From NCBI RefSeq assembly GCF_001642325.1, contig NZ_LSFI01000023.1:1-41516 (forward strand): a DNA stretch of 41,516 bases. The letters are read 5' to 3'. Source of the DNA: Thermodesulfatator autotrophicus. GTDB taxonomy: Bacteria; Desulfobacterota; Thermodesulfobacteria; Thermodesulfobacteriales; Thermodesulfatatoraceae. Both the position numbers and the translations under genes were made by a program. Of the stretch, positions 31,959 through 41,364 are shown piece after piece; position 1 is the stretch's first letter; each line of letters begins with the position of its first letter. The notes beneath the pieces are model-generated. The model did no database searches. It had not been told where the DNA came from and saw only the letters and a program-made list of their open reading frames with translations.

Positions 31959-34198
31959 TATAACCCCAGGTCTTCTTCAGTAAATGGTGCTGGTAAAACT
32001 TCCAGAAAATCTTTTTTTGCTTTCTGTTGTCCTATTAAAAGTTCAATCTCGTATTTTCCTTCTGGAATATTTGTTATTAGGGCTTTATAACTATTTCCTA
32101 CCCTTTTTAGTTCTATTTCTTTAATTAGCTCCTTTTTCCTTAGGAGAGCTTTTATTTTCTGTCTGGGCTCAGGGGTTATTTTTACCTCTAGAGTAATTTC
32201 GCCTTTGGTATTTTTCTGACATTGCCTGGTTATGAGTTCAAAAACAAAGTCCTCTATTGTTTCAGGTAGAATTTCTATGATGGGCACCAAAACCTCTTCA
32301 GGTAAAGCTCCACCATGTCCTTCACCGTAAGAAGTTCTCTTCGCCCCTTTAAACAAACCATGCCTTTTAAGGCACACATATTTGTCTTCTTTGTCGGTTT
32401 TCCAGAAATCGCTGGTAGTAATTTCTTCGGAAAGATATTCAATATGGGCCACGCGCCCTCCGCGATGCGGGTCTTTAGCCCCCTTTGGTAAATCAATAAG
32501 TTGAGAGTGAAAACCCTTCCAGGTTAAACCGTGGTCAGCGGTAATCACCAGACTTTTATTTTCACTCAAAAGAGGAACAATTATCTCTTGCCATAATTTT
32601 TGTAGGACATCCAATTCTTTTAAAAGGTATTCTTGAGAGTTGTTCAGATAATCATGTCCTGTATTATCCAGATCTCGCAAGAAAAGAGCTCCTTGAGGCG
32701 GTTTATTAGTTTCTGTAATAGTAGGAAGGTTGGCTCTGGCAAGCTTAATGTGAAACTTCTTACCAGTAAGACTTATAAGACGATAAAAAACACCCAGCCA
32801 CTCTCCTCCCAGGCCATCAATCCAGACTTGCCGTTCGGGTGGAACTTTTAGCTTTTCTAAAACGTTTTCCCGGCTAGGAAAGCTTTCTACCTTAATTTCT
32901 GGCCATTCATGAGGATATTTATTGTTTACTTTGGCCTTACGATAAGTAGAAAAATATTTCTTTCCTTCAATCTCTATATCTTCAAAGTAATAAGCTAGTA
33001 AAGGATAGTTTATTTTTAAAACTTCTTTTATTTTTTGAAAAAATTCCTCTTTAGTTATGATCTTCTCCAAAAAGTTTATGGTCAGGAGTTTTTCCTGATG
33101 CGTAAGATCAGTAAGTACCGCCAAATTTCTATAATAATCTTCAGATAGACGCTTTTCTGGATTAGAAGGAGAAAACTTTAGTTTTTTTAATATAGTTTTA
33201 CGTTTTTTAAGAAAATCTAGGTCAAAAGAGAGTTCCAGAGGTGCACAATATAATCTTTCTCCAATTTCATCAGGCTGATGGCAAGAAGCTAGTATCCCAA
33301 GCCAAATATCGTCTTGATCTTGATTCTTGTTTTTAGCCCAGAAAATAAGTAAATATTTTCCAAAGTCTTCTTCAGCTTCTATTTTCTCAATGAGTTTTTG
33401 AGGAATTAAGTTTTCTACTTTGAAAAATTTTTTAATAATTTCATCTAAGTAATAAGTCTGGCACTTATTTATTAACTTTAGTAGTTTTAGCCAAAATTCA
33501 TCAGGCCATTCAGGAAGCACTTCAATATTTTTATTAAAGTAGGCTATTATTTCCTTCGGAGAAGCAAAAACCTTTATCGTATTGTTTGGTTTTATTCCTT
33601 TGAATTTTTTAGTAAATAGCCAAATATTGTTGGAAACTTCTTTTGTTGTCCAGTATTTAAAGTAATTCTTTAAACCATTAACAATTTTTTTATTTAGAGG
33701 TTTAAAGCCTTCAATAGGCGGCGAAACAAACAGTTTAAATTCATCAGTTTTTTCTTCAAGCTTAAAAACTTTTGCTCCTTCATTTCTAGACAGACGAGAA
33801 AGCTCCTGTAAAAGAGAAGAAATCGTTTCTTCATAATCAAGCAGAGGTACTACTAGGCGTGGAAGATTTTTTGATTGGAGGTCGGCTAATCTTTTCAATA
33901 AAACTTCTGGGGCTCCTAAACCTAAACGAAGCCAGGCACAAAAAGGAATAATAGTTAAAGGACCTTTAGAAGATATAAAGCTTTTTATTCCCTCAAGCGT
34001 TAAATGTGGAGCTAGATCTTCTCCCTGGCAAAATTGATTTAAAGTTAAGACTTCTGTTTTTATTTGTAAAAAATCCAAAATTTTCTTAAAGGATAGTTGG
34101 TTTTTAAAAATCAAAAAAATAGCAGGAAAGCGATGTTTAGCTTTTAATTCCTTTTCCAGTTCTTCTTTAAGGTCTTCAAGTTTGTAAAAAGTTAACAT
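31958..34198 (-). CDS. pglZ: BREX phosphatase-domain protein PglZ (type 4-like)
   Basis: The 746-aa protein has a PglZ (alkaline phosphatase superfamily) core in its C-terminal half: RQVWI-D461-GLGGEWLGVFYRL, metal-binding S-L-V-I-T-A-D555-H556-G-L-T-W, and SYGEGHGGALPEEVLVPIIEI (H628). The N-terminal 450 residues are AT-rich and poorly conserved by eye, with helical stretches. A C-terminal beta-domain follows (ITLEVKITPEPRQKIKALLRK...). The PglZ family is a hallmark of all BREX types; its phosphatase/pyrophosphatase role in defence is still debated. It starts with no gap after the brxC stop (TAA ATG) and overlaps brxL. Confidence 0.87.
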   Translation of the reverse strand: MLTFYKLEDLKEELEKELKAKHRFPAIFLIFKNQLSFKKILDFLQIKTEVLTLNQFCQGEDLAPHLTLEGIKSFISSKGPLTIIPFCAWLRLGLGAPEVLLKRLADLQSKNLPRLVVPLLDYEETISSLLQELSRLSRNEGAKVFKLEEKTDEFKLFVSPPIEGFKPLNKKIVNGLKNYFKYWTTKEVSNNIWLFTKKFKGIKPNNTIKVFASPKEIIAYFNKNIEVLPEWPDEFWLKLLKLINKCQTYYLDEIIKKFFKVENLIPQKLIEKIEAEEDFGKYLLIFWAKNKNQDQDDIWLGILASCHQPDEIGERLYCAPLELSFDLDFLKKRKTILKKLKFSPSNPEKRLSEDYYRNLAVLTDLTHQEKLLTINFLEKIITKEEFFQKIKEVLKINYPLLAYYFEDIEIEGKKYFSTYRKAKVNNKYPHEWPEIKVESFPSRENVLEKLKVPPERQVWIDGLGGEWLGVFYRLISLTGKKFHIKLARANLPTITETNKPPQGALFLRDLDNTGHDYLNNSQEYLLKELDVLQKLWQEIIVPLLSENKSLVITADHGLTWKGFHSQLIDLPKGAKDPHRGGRVAHIEYLSEEITTSDFWKTDKEDKYVCLKRHGLFKGAKRTSYGEGHGGALPEEVLVPIIEILPETIEDFVFELITRQCQKNTKGEITLEVKITPEPRQKIKALLRKKELIKEIELKRVGNSYKALITNIPEGKYEIELLIGQQKAKKDFLEVLPAPFTEEDLGL

Positions 34199-37100
34199 TT
34201 AATTTAGCCTGGCCAATATTTTTAGTCCAGCTTCCGGATCTTCTACCAAAGAAAGTAAAATTTTTTGGCTCTTTTCAGGAGAGATATTTTTTAATTTATT
34301 AGCTAATTCTTGCTTTACCTTGACATATTCTTTGTAAAAGAATTTGCGAGCTATCTCTCGTAAATGATTTTCATGATATATCCAGTCAACAACTGGCATT
34401 TTTATTTCTTTTTTAAGTTCTTTGGCTAAGTTTTTAGCGAAGTCCTTTGGAAGTACTGTTAAAGTTTCCTCATCTACATTTAAAAGTCTTTGTAAGAGAG
34501 TTTTCTCTATTTTTTGAAGATTAGTCAATTCTTGTAATTTTTCTTTATGTTTTTCTATAAAACTAAGAAAGCTGTTTAATTCTTTTTCAGAATAATCACT
34601 TACCGAAGGACTATTAAGAATTACTATAAGCCTTTCAAAATTTTTTCCCTCAAGTAACCAGTGAACTGGTAGATTATGCTTTTCACTCCAGTCTCTTGGT
34701 GAAGAAGAATTGGTAAGCTCCTCCCAATATTTTTTTAGTTGTCTGAAAATTTTTACACATTCTAAGCGAGTACATTTCTCTTTAAGTTTATTTTCAAAAG
34801 TGTTCACATCTGTTTCAAAAAGTAAACCTTTCAGTTCTTCAAGCAATTCATTTAGTTCTCTAGAAGATATCTTTTGATGAAGCTCTCGTTTTATCCATTT
34901 TTCAAGGAAGTTAATAGTGTTCTTTAGTGTATTTGTAATTTCCGTTTCTTTATTTTCCAGTTCGTCAGCTAACCTAATCTTTTCTTCAGCAGATAAGTTT
35001 CTATCTTTTGCTAGCTTTGCTAGCCTTTCTAAGGTTTGCCTTAAATCTGTCCCTATTTCTCTGGCTAGAAAGAAAAGATTAACTTTTATCCTTTCTGGTA
35101 AGAACTTTTCTCTAAAATAATCAATCATGTCAGTAAAAATTTCACCTTCGTAATAAGAAGTTATCTTTCTTAATGATTGAGCTATTTTTAGTTCTGCCAA
35201 AACTTCTGTTAGAAGATTTTCTACATCTTTTTCTTTCCAGTAAAACAGTTCTTCAGGCATGAGTCTGCGTAAATGTTCTTTAACGAGAGAAATTGGTAAG
35301 TTATGTTTTTCTATATATTCTGCAAGTGGTGGAAACTTTTGTTTAATAAATCGTTTAAAGGATCCTTCAGCTACTTTTTCTTTGAAAATTTGAGCTATTC
35401 TTTCCGAAAAGTTATACTCTCTTTCAATAATATATATACCAGCCAGAACCTTTTCTAACGGCAAGTCATCAGTTTCAATTTCAATTATTCGCGAAAGAGT
35501 TAAATCCGAAGGAACTCTGAAGTCAGATACCTGCTCTTCACTAATTATCCAGAGATGGATTAAATCAAGAAATTTATACCAGGCCTTATTTTCCTCTCCA
35601 GCATCAATAAGATCCTTAAGATTGGTATAAAAGTTTACATATTTAAAGGAAAATAGTGGGTAATTTAGGTCTTTCACTTTGTCTCTAATACGATTACGCA
35701 AACTTTCCAGATAGTTTGGCCCTTCAAGATGAAAGGCCTTCTTAAGGCTTTTAGCCAATTTTTCTGCCTCTGGAGATGAAGCACAGAGATAATAAGAAGT
35801 TTTGTTCTTAAAAATTTTGATTAGGCCTTCCCTTAGTGCTTCAGGACTAGCTGTTGAACTACGAGTTTCATCCCAGAGATAATAAGGGGGTTTAGCGAAA
35901 TCTCTTAAGGCATAAGCCAATACCAGTTTTCCCGCTGAAGAAGGATGGAGTCCAAAAGGAGGGTGTTGAAGTTCCTCATAATACAAGTCTGTCAGATTTA
36001 GGCGGCCTTCTTTTTTAATCTTTTTTTCAATTTGGGATTTTATTTTACCGATGACACTATCTTCTTGAGGGCTCAATATTTCAAGTCTTTCCAGAAATTG
36101 TCTATACTGATTATCGATTTTTCTGAGACCTAACCCTATGTCTAAAGGTTTTTTAAGGTCCTGGAATCTTGTATAAAGTGTAGCTGGCTGGGTACAGATT
36201 TTTTCTGGCCCGTAAGGAAATAGCTTTTGCACCACTTCAGCCAAAAATTCTTTAAACGTTGGGAGCCATCTGCCAGGTTCTTCTCTGTTCTTCCAGATCA
36301 TTTCAAAATCGTGATAACTCGTCTTTTCAGCCCAGTCTTTTTCAATATTTTCTGCTTCTCGCTGGTGATATTGGGTATTTCGACTATCTCCCTTCTCTTT
36401 AGCATAGGTTTCCTTGGCCCGGTGTTCTAACCAATTTTCATATTCTTTCTCGCTAAAGGGTGGCCTTAAAACCAAAAAGATTGTTCGTTCAAAATTTGGG
36501 GCTATCTGACGGACCTTTTCCAGGACTTTGAGTCGTTCTTCTTCTGATACTGCAACCACTCCCATTACAAGCACCTGGTAGGGCTCAGCTTTTGACTCTA
36601 AAGAAGAAGCCTTGGTTATAAATTCTGTCCACGAAAGGACATTGAGTTTAAAACGAGGCTTTAAGTGTTCTTCAAAATAAATGCGTTCTTCAATGACACT
36701 AGCCAGCCGCTCTCGCACCACTCGTTCGTAAGGCCAGGAGCGTTTAATTTCCTTTTTTAGTTTACCAATTACACCTGGGTCATAACCAAAAAGAGGCACC
36801 AGATATTCTTCCTGGCCACCACTGCGTTGTGAAATATTTACCAGCCTCTGCTCCTGGAGTTTTCTTAAATGCTCTAGAGCCTTTTCGTATAAATCCGAGA
36901 GCAAGGCCAACCTTAAATTTGTTTTATCTGGGCGCAGAAGATCAACAGGGTTTAGACGATGGAGAACGTTTTGAAGCATAACAATTTTAAAGGTGTTTTG
37001 GGCTTCTATATTATCAATTTTGGGCAAAGAAGACTCTACAAAGGAAACAAGGCTTCTTATGTCTTCTGGCAATTCCTCAAGGGCTCCTTCAGCAAAGAAA

Positions 37101-38386
37101 TAATCCCAGAGTTTGTCTGCAAGGAGCCAAAAAGGACCTTCTTCTGTCTCAGGACAATGTTCAATAAACCAGGCAAGACCGTGTTCTTCGTCTTTTAAAA
37201 ACTTAAAAAGACTCCTTTGACTTGAACTGTGTTGTCTGGCAATAGAAGCCAGAAGATAAGCTGTATAAGGATGAAGAGGCCATAGTCTTTTAAGATGTTC
37301 TTCTCTTACCCCTTCTTCTTCAGCCACCAGCCTGGCTACTGTTTCCGTTAAGGTGGTCCAAAATGACTCGCACTTGCTAGTTGCCTCTTCTTCTTTTCCA
37401 GGAAGAACTTCAATGCTTGGTCCAGCCAGTTCGTAGGCAGTAACAGGCTCAAGAGTGAAATGGATTCTCTTAAAACGATCAAAAAGTTTTTCGGCTGTTT
37501 TTTCGTCAAGGGCCGCCCGTTGTCTTATTGTTTGCGGGGTAACATGAGTGACGGGCAGTAGGTAAAAAGGAATTTCTTTGGCCGCGTGAGCCAGTTCTTG
37601 AAAGTCTCCAAAGGGTGCATTAGGACGGAAAAAGTCAGTAAATTCGTCCCAGATAAACCAGATACCCGCCAGACTATTTTCCTCAATACATTCCTTAAGC
37701 CAGGATTTAATATCTTCAGGTGAGGCGTGGAGCAAAATATGGTCATTTTCAAGGAGTTCTTGAATTTTTTCCAGCAAGACAAAGCTGTCTTCACCTGAAT
37801 AAGACTTAAGGTAATTTAACAAAGACTCTTTAGATTCAAAGCTTGCGAACATTTCGTCCTGGTAGCGCTCAAAAAAGTCTGAAAAATAGGCAGGGCGTTC
37901 TTCAAAATACGAATATATCTGCTCCCTATGTGTTCTGGGAACTTTAAATCCTCTATCTATAAGAGCTTGTTTCACTCCTTCCTGAATAGTTTGCAAAAAT
38001 ATACCCGAGGAGGTAACAAACGAAGCAGAAGATTTATAAGCTACCAGCCAGTGTCCTTGCTGGCGAAGGGCCTGGAAATCTTCAGCCAGATCTCGCAGAA
38101 TAGGATGTCTTCTGAGATAATCCAAAGATTCTTCAAGGCTGTCTTCTAAAAGATGCTTGATCACGAAACAGGCGTAAGTCTTTCCCGTGCCGTACGGGCC
38201 GTATATCCAGACTGGTTTAGCATTCTTTTCTCGGCGTCCGGCCGCCAACACGGCTTGAAAGAGATCTCTAAAGGTCTTATGTGGGATAAAGGCCTGCCAG
38301 GCCTTGGGGCTCTTGGTGTCTTCTTCTTGGGTATAAACATCTGTAAAGTCTTTTCTTATTCGTAGAAAATCACGATAACGCCACAT
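34199..38386 (-). CDS. brxC: BREX P-loop ATPase BrxC (large, DUF499/PglY-like)
   Basis: A 1395-aa soluble protein. The N-terminal domain carries Walker A W-I-Y-G63-P-Y-G-T-G-K-T70, and IWFIWDEFTDFFRPNAPF is a plausible Walker B (FIWDE), followed by a sensor-like L-P-V-T-H-V-T-P-Q-T. The LHPYTAYLLASIARQHSSSQRSLFKFL motif is typical of BrxC/PglY ATPases. The rest is long, helical and charged; the C-terminal 500 residues are strongly A/T-rich and coiled-coil like. It starts two bases after the DUF4007 gene stop and ends at pglZ without gap. Family role: large NTP-driven component of the BREX complex, thought to assemble on DNA. Confidence 0.87.
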   Translation of the reverse strand: MWRYRDFLRIRKDFTDVYTQEEDTKSPKAWQAFIPHKTFRDLFQAVLAAGRREKNAKPVWIYGPYGTGKTYACFVIKHLLEDSLEESLDYLRRHPILRDLAEDFQALRQQGHWLVAYKSSASFVTSSGIFLQTIQEGVKQALIDRGFKVPRTHREQIYSYFEERPAYFSDFFERYQDEMFASFESKESLLNYLKSYSGEDSFVLLEKIQELLENDHILLHASPEDIKSWLKECIEENSLAGIWFIWDEFTDFFRPNAPFGDFQELAHAAKEIPFYLLPVTHVTPQTIRQRAALDEKTAEKLFDRFKRIHFTLEPVTAYELAGPSIEVLPGKEEEATSKCESFWTTLTETVARLVAEEEGVREEHLKRLWPLHPYTAYLLASIARQHSSSQRSLFKFLKDEEHGLAWFIEHCPETEEGPFWLLADKLWDYFFAEGALEELPEDIRSLVSFVESSLPKIDNIEAQNTFKIVMLQNVLHRLNPVDLLRPDKTNLRLALLSDLYEKALEHLRKLQEQRLVNISQRSGGQEEYLVPLFGYDPGVIGKLKKEIKRSWPYERVVRERLASVIEERIYFEEHLKPRFKLNVLSWTEFITKASSLESKAEPYQVLVMGVVAVSEEERLKVLEKVRQIAPNFERTIFLVLRPPFSEKEYENWLEHRAKETYAKEKGDSRNTQYHQREAENIEKDWAEKTSYHDFEMIWKNREEPGRWLPTFKEFLAEVVQKLFPYGPEKICTQPATLYTRFQDLKKPLDIGLGLRKIDNQYRQFLERLEILSPQEDSVIGKIKSQIEKKIKKEGRLNLTDLYYEELQHPPFGLHPSSAGKLVLAYALRDFAKPPYYLWDETRSSTASPEALREGLIKIFKNKTSYYLCASSPEAEKLAKSLKKAFHLEGPNYLESLRNRIRDKVKDLNYPLFSFKYVNFYTNLKDLIDAGEENKAWYKFLDLIHLWIISEEQVSDFRVPSDLTLSRIIEIETDDLPLEKVLAGIYIIEREYNFSERIAQIFKEKVAEGSFKRFIKQKFPPLAEYIEKHNLPISLVKEHLRRLMPEELFYWKEKDVENLLTEVLAELKIAQSLRKITSYYEGEIFTDMIDYFREKFLPERIKVNLFFLAREIGTDLRQTLERLAKLAKDRNLSAEEKIRLADELENKETEITNTLKNTINFLEKWIKRELHQKISSRELNELLEELKGLLFETDVNTFENKLKEKCTRLECVKIFRQLKKYWEELTNSSSPRDWSEKHNLPVHWLLEGKNFERLIVILNSPSVSDYSEKELNSFLSFIEKHKEKLQELTNLQKIEKTLLQRLLNVDEETLTVLPKDFAKNLAKELKKEIKMPVVDWIYHENHLREIARKFFYKEYVKVKQELANKLKNISPEKSQKILLSLVEDPEAGLKILARLN

Positions 38387-38387
38387 G

Positions 38388-39083
38388 TTAAAGCTCCTTC
38401 AACGAAAAAGTTTCTCCATCCAAAGAAAAAAGCGGCCTGCCGTTGGCCATTAGCTGACGGAAAAGGTCTTTGGGCTTTCCGCCAAATATAATCCAGGGGA
38501 AAGGAAGCTCTTCGTCCAAACGGAATCTGTCTCTTCCTGTTTCCTTATTTAAGCGTTGGAGAGCAAGCTTTACAGCTTCTTCTGAAAGGTAAGGGTAGCC
38601 TTCTCGAGAAATTTCCCTCTGTCTGCCTTTTCTTTCTACTTTACCTTGCTGAAGCTCTTTCCCCACTGGTGTTCTTTCTAAAAGACCTACCAGTTCCTGA
38701 AGGCCGTTTTTCAAGGTGCGACGCTTATAATGTGGAAAGTCTGCCGCGAGTTTCTCTAAAAGCTCACTTATACTCCACGAGCCTTTACCTAAACGCAACA
38801 CATACCAGCGCGCCGTAGCAAAATTAAAAACCACATTTACCCAGAGCTTTTCCCAAAGGGCTAGCTCTTCAAGGCCCTGTTCTTTAAACGCCTGCGCCAG
38901 GGGAGTGGGCTTTCCCTCTTTATCCAACAGACCTGTGGTTTTAAGCCAAACTCGCAGAGAATCTACCTGCCGTGGACCAAGACCCCCTACTTCTTCCCAG
39001 TCTTTAGGATGTGTAAGCCAGAGAGCTAACCATTCCTTCCGTAAGCCAAAAGTTTGATGCTTATAAAATCCCTGCCAAGTCAT
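38388..39083 (-). CDS. DUF4007-family protein, stand-alone copy
   Basis: A 231-aa protein with the DUF4007 N-terminal pattern HQTFGLRKEWLALWL, a LGPRQVDSLRVWLKTTGLL motif and the later FNFATARWYVL segment. It is homologous to the C-terminal third of the BrxP protein next door (TFGFRKEWL..., LGPRQIKAFRAWLRDAGL), so the module occurs twice in a row. DUF4007 is, from memory, often found next to DndC-like or PAPS-reductase-like sulfurtransferases in DNA-modification loci. It starts inside the last codons of brxP (overlap 23 bases), which implies coupled translation. The function is unknown; DNA or partner recognition is my inference from repeated co-occurrence. Confidence 0.85.
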   Translation of the reverse strand: MTWQGFYKHQTFGLRKEWLALWLTHPKDWEEVGGLGPRQVDSLRVWLKTTGLLDKEGKPTPLAQAFKEQGLEELALWEKLWVNVVFNFATARWYVLRLGKGSWSISELLEKLAADFPHYKRRTLKNGLQELVGLLERTPVGKELQQGKVERKGRQREISREGYPYLSEEAVKLALQRLNKETGRDRFRLDEELPFPWIIFGGKPKDLFRQLMANGRPLFSLDGETFSLKEL

Positions 39084-41364
39084 CCAGTACTGCCTCAGCG
39101 CTTTTCTCTTCAGCTAGATAAATGGCCTCAAGGTCATAGACCAGATCCACCTTGAGCCAGTCTGGAAAGTTGGTGGCAGCCGCCCGCAAAAGGGCTGAAA
39201 GCTTCTCACGCGAAAGACCAAAAAGCCCGTAAGGAGTCTCTGGGCTGAAGGCCATTAGCTCAGAAAAGCTAAACTCGTAGCGGCCACGAAATTCCGCCAG
39301 GCTAAAAAGGGCAAAAAGTAGCCCTGGAAGGGTAAGTTCTTTTAATCCCTGTTTGTAAAGAATGCGCTTTCTCTTGATCTTCTCTACCTGGGAAATTTTT
39401 GTCAAAGGAGTATTTTCAAAGAGGCCCAAAAGGGCTGAAATGGCGTTTTCACGCGTACGTTTGGCTATGTCTTCTCCCAGGCGCTCTTCAAGCTCTTTCT
39501 TGGAAATGGTTTCTCCCCAGGAAACCTTTTCCAAAAACCAGCGTATAAGCGGCGAACCATAGGAGAGCTTTACCCAGATAACCTCCCAGGTAAGGGGCTC
39601 ATCGGCCCCTAAAGCTATAAGGCGTTCACCTAGAGGGGTAAGCTTCAGGGCTCGGCGCTCAATAAGGCCGGCATCTCGCAGCCAGGCGCGAAAAGCTTTA
39701 ATTTGCCTTGGCCCCAGAGAATGGTTATCCCAAAATTTTTCTCTTTTTTCTTGATACTCTTTTAGCCATTCTTTACGAAAACCAAAAGTCCAATATTTAT
39801 CCAGGCCATGTGTACGCTTTGGTTTTTCTAAGGCAGTATTTAAAGATTTAGCCACAAAACAGCCTCCTTCCGCAAAGCTGAAGCACTTAAGACAATGGCG
39901 GCAACTATCCTTATTCCAAAAAAGCTGGCCATTATCAAAAAATAAAGCCCCGAAAGGGCACTCCACCTCACAGGCCTGACATCCTGTACAGAAAACAGCT
40001 TTTTGAACCGCCGCCTTTAAAAGCCCTTTTAGCCCAGCCAGATTTTTATCTTCTTCAATTTTAAGTGAAAAATCTTGTCCCTTTTTCTTTAAGGTGCCGT
40101 AAACTTCACCCTTTTTAGTTTTTAGACTGAATCTATCATGGCCTAGCTCTTCAAAGTGGCCAGCAATCTTGAGCCACCTTTTAAGCCTTCCATAAGCCTT
40201 TTCTGGGAAAAGAATTTCGAGACCTGCAGTATTTTTAATGTTTATTAAATGGGCCTGTTTTAAATACCATCCTCCAGCTCGTGCCCCCCAGGCCTGTGAG
40301 TTAATAAATTCTTTTATTTCTTTTTCGGCCTTTTTACCACAGGCTAAAGCGTAATCTTTTAAAATATCCAGAAAAGGCTTACAATCTTTGAGAAAAGCCT
40401 GCCCTTGTACAAAGGTTGACCAGGTAGAAGCCAGGGGACAGACCACACAGCCTACCCGTGAAAGCCCAAAGCGATAGCCCTTGTGTAGAGGGAGCTTGCG
40501 CCAGAAGAGATAAAGGAAGACTTCTACCGCACTCCAGGCAATAACAGGTCTTGCGTTTATCTGCCTTTCATGCTTGGCTCCTGGCGAGACCTGTGGATAA
40601 TTGGCACGCCGCTCACTTTCTAAAGCTCGCACTCCTTCAAAAAGGAGGACCTTAAAGTCAGGTTGTCCACAGAGTTCGCGTAGTAAAATAAGGGTGGGCA
40701 CACTTTTGTGTACTGCGCAGCACCAGCGCTGAATGCGACTCGGCGGCCCGAAAATCTTCCAGGAATCCCTGGCCTTAAGAGAGGAGCGCGCCGTAAAAAA
40801 GTTCAGGTGTTCATAATATTTCTGAGCCATTTTAACAGATTCATAGGTGGCGGAAAGTTCCATGTCTGTGTCGTTAAAAACAACCACATAATCTTTAGGA
40901 GTCAGCACACGCTGGACGAGATCAAGAAGAACCCAGGAATCCTTACCTCCGCTAAAAGAAACACAGGTAATATGAACGCGAGGTCTAAAGTTCCTATAAG
41001 TTTCAGCAATAAAATCAAGGGTTTTATGGGTAAGGTCAAGAAGAAAATCCCGATTTCGTCTGAGCATTTTAGCCACATCTACAGGGTAAAGAGCTAGGCC
41101 TTCTTCAAAGACAGTAACTTGTGGTTTCTGATAAAAACCACCCCCACGAACTTCAGCCACTTTACGCCCACGGTAAAAGTAGGCCTTGCCAGGAGAGGCC
41201 CAGAGAAGAGGGGCCTCTGTCTCAGGGATAGTCCATACCTTGTTAAGGCCCAATAATTCTAGTTCTTCACGAAAAACCGGCCGTATTTCAGGAGAAGGGC
41301 CTTCTCCTTCTTTTTCTGTTAAAAGAATCCCTCCTGTTTCTTCATCCCAGATAAGGTTATACAT
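39061..41364 (-). CDS. brxP: BrxP: PP-loop (PAPS reductase-like) sulfurtransferase fused to a 2x[4Fe-4S] ferredoxin and DUF4007
   Basis: The 767-aa modular protein defines type 4 BREX. N-terminal domain (1-130) unassigned. PP-loop core (about 131-320): V-S-F-S138-G-G-K-D-S-W (SGGKDS, ATP pyrophosphate binding), FNDTDMELSATYES, R213-W-C-C (C215, C216) and G-C306-V-V-C309-P, a cysteine set like that of DndC-type enzymes that hold a 4Fe-4S cluster. A linker (320-450) is followed by ferredoxin motifs C459-x2-C462-x2-C465-x3-C469 and C488-x2-C491-x2-C494-x7-C502, then a DUF4007-like domain (524-767). It is not CysH, which is about 250 aa without these fusions. The inferred role is activated transfer of sulfur to DNA; no sulfur donor (DndA/IscS) is in the window. 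Confidence 0.87.
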   Translation of the reverse strand: MYNLIWDEETGGILLTEKEGEGPSPEIRPVFREELELLGLNKVWTIPETEAPLLWASPGKAYFYRGRKVAEVRGGGFYQKPQVTVFEEGLALYPVDVAKMLRRNRDFLLDLTHKTLDFIAETYRNFRPRVHITCVSFSGGKDSWVLLDLVQRVLTPKDYVVVFNDTDMELSATYESVKMAQKYYEHLNFFTARSSLKARDSWKIFGPPSRIQRWCCAVHKSVPTLILLRELCGQPDFKVLLFEGVRALESERRANYPQVSPGAKHERQINARPVIAWSAVEVFLYLFWRKLPLHKGYRFGLSRVGCVVCPLASTWSTFVQGQAFLKDCKPFLDILKDYALACGKKAEKEIKEFINSQAWGARAGGWYLKQAHLINIKNTAGLEILFPEKAYGRLKRWLKIAGHFEELGHDRFSLKTKKGEVYGTLKKKGQDFSLKIEEDKNLAGLKGLLKAAVQKAVFCTGCQACEVECPFGALFFDNGQLFWNKDSCRHCLKCFSFAEGGCFVAKSLNTALEKPKRTHGLDKYWTFGFRKEWLKEYQEKREKFWDNHSLGPRQIKAFRAWLRDAGLIERRALKLTPLGERLIALGADEPLTWEVIWVKLSYGSPLIRWFLEKVSWGETISKKELEERLGEDIAKRTRENAISALLGLFENTPLTKISQVEKIKRKRILYKQGLKELTLPGLLFALFSLAEFRGRYEFSFSELMAFSPETPYGLFGLSREKLSALLRAAATNFPDWLKVDLVYDLEAIYLAEEKSAEAVLDDLAGIL

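Noticed and set aside
39061-41364. Simple CysH (PAPS reductase) for sulfate assimilation
   Set aside because: Far too long, with ferredoxin and DUF4007 fusions and BREX neighbours; no sat, cysNC or sulfite reductase nearby.
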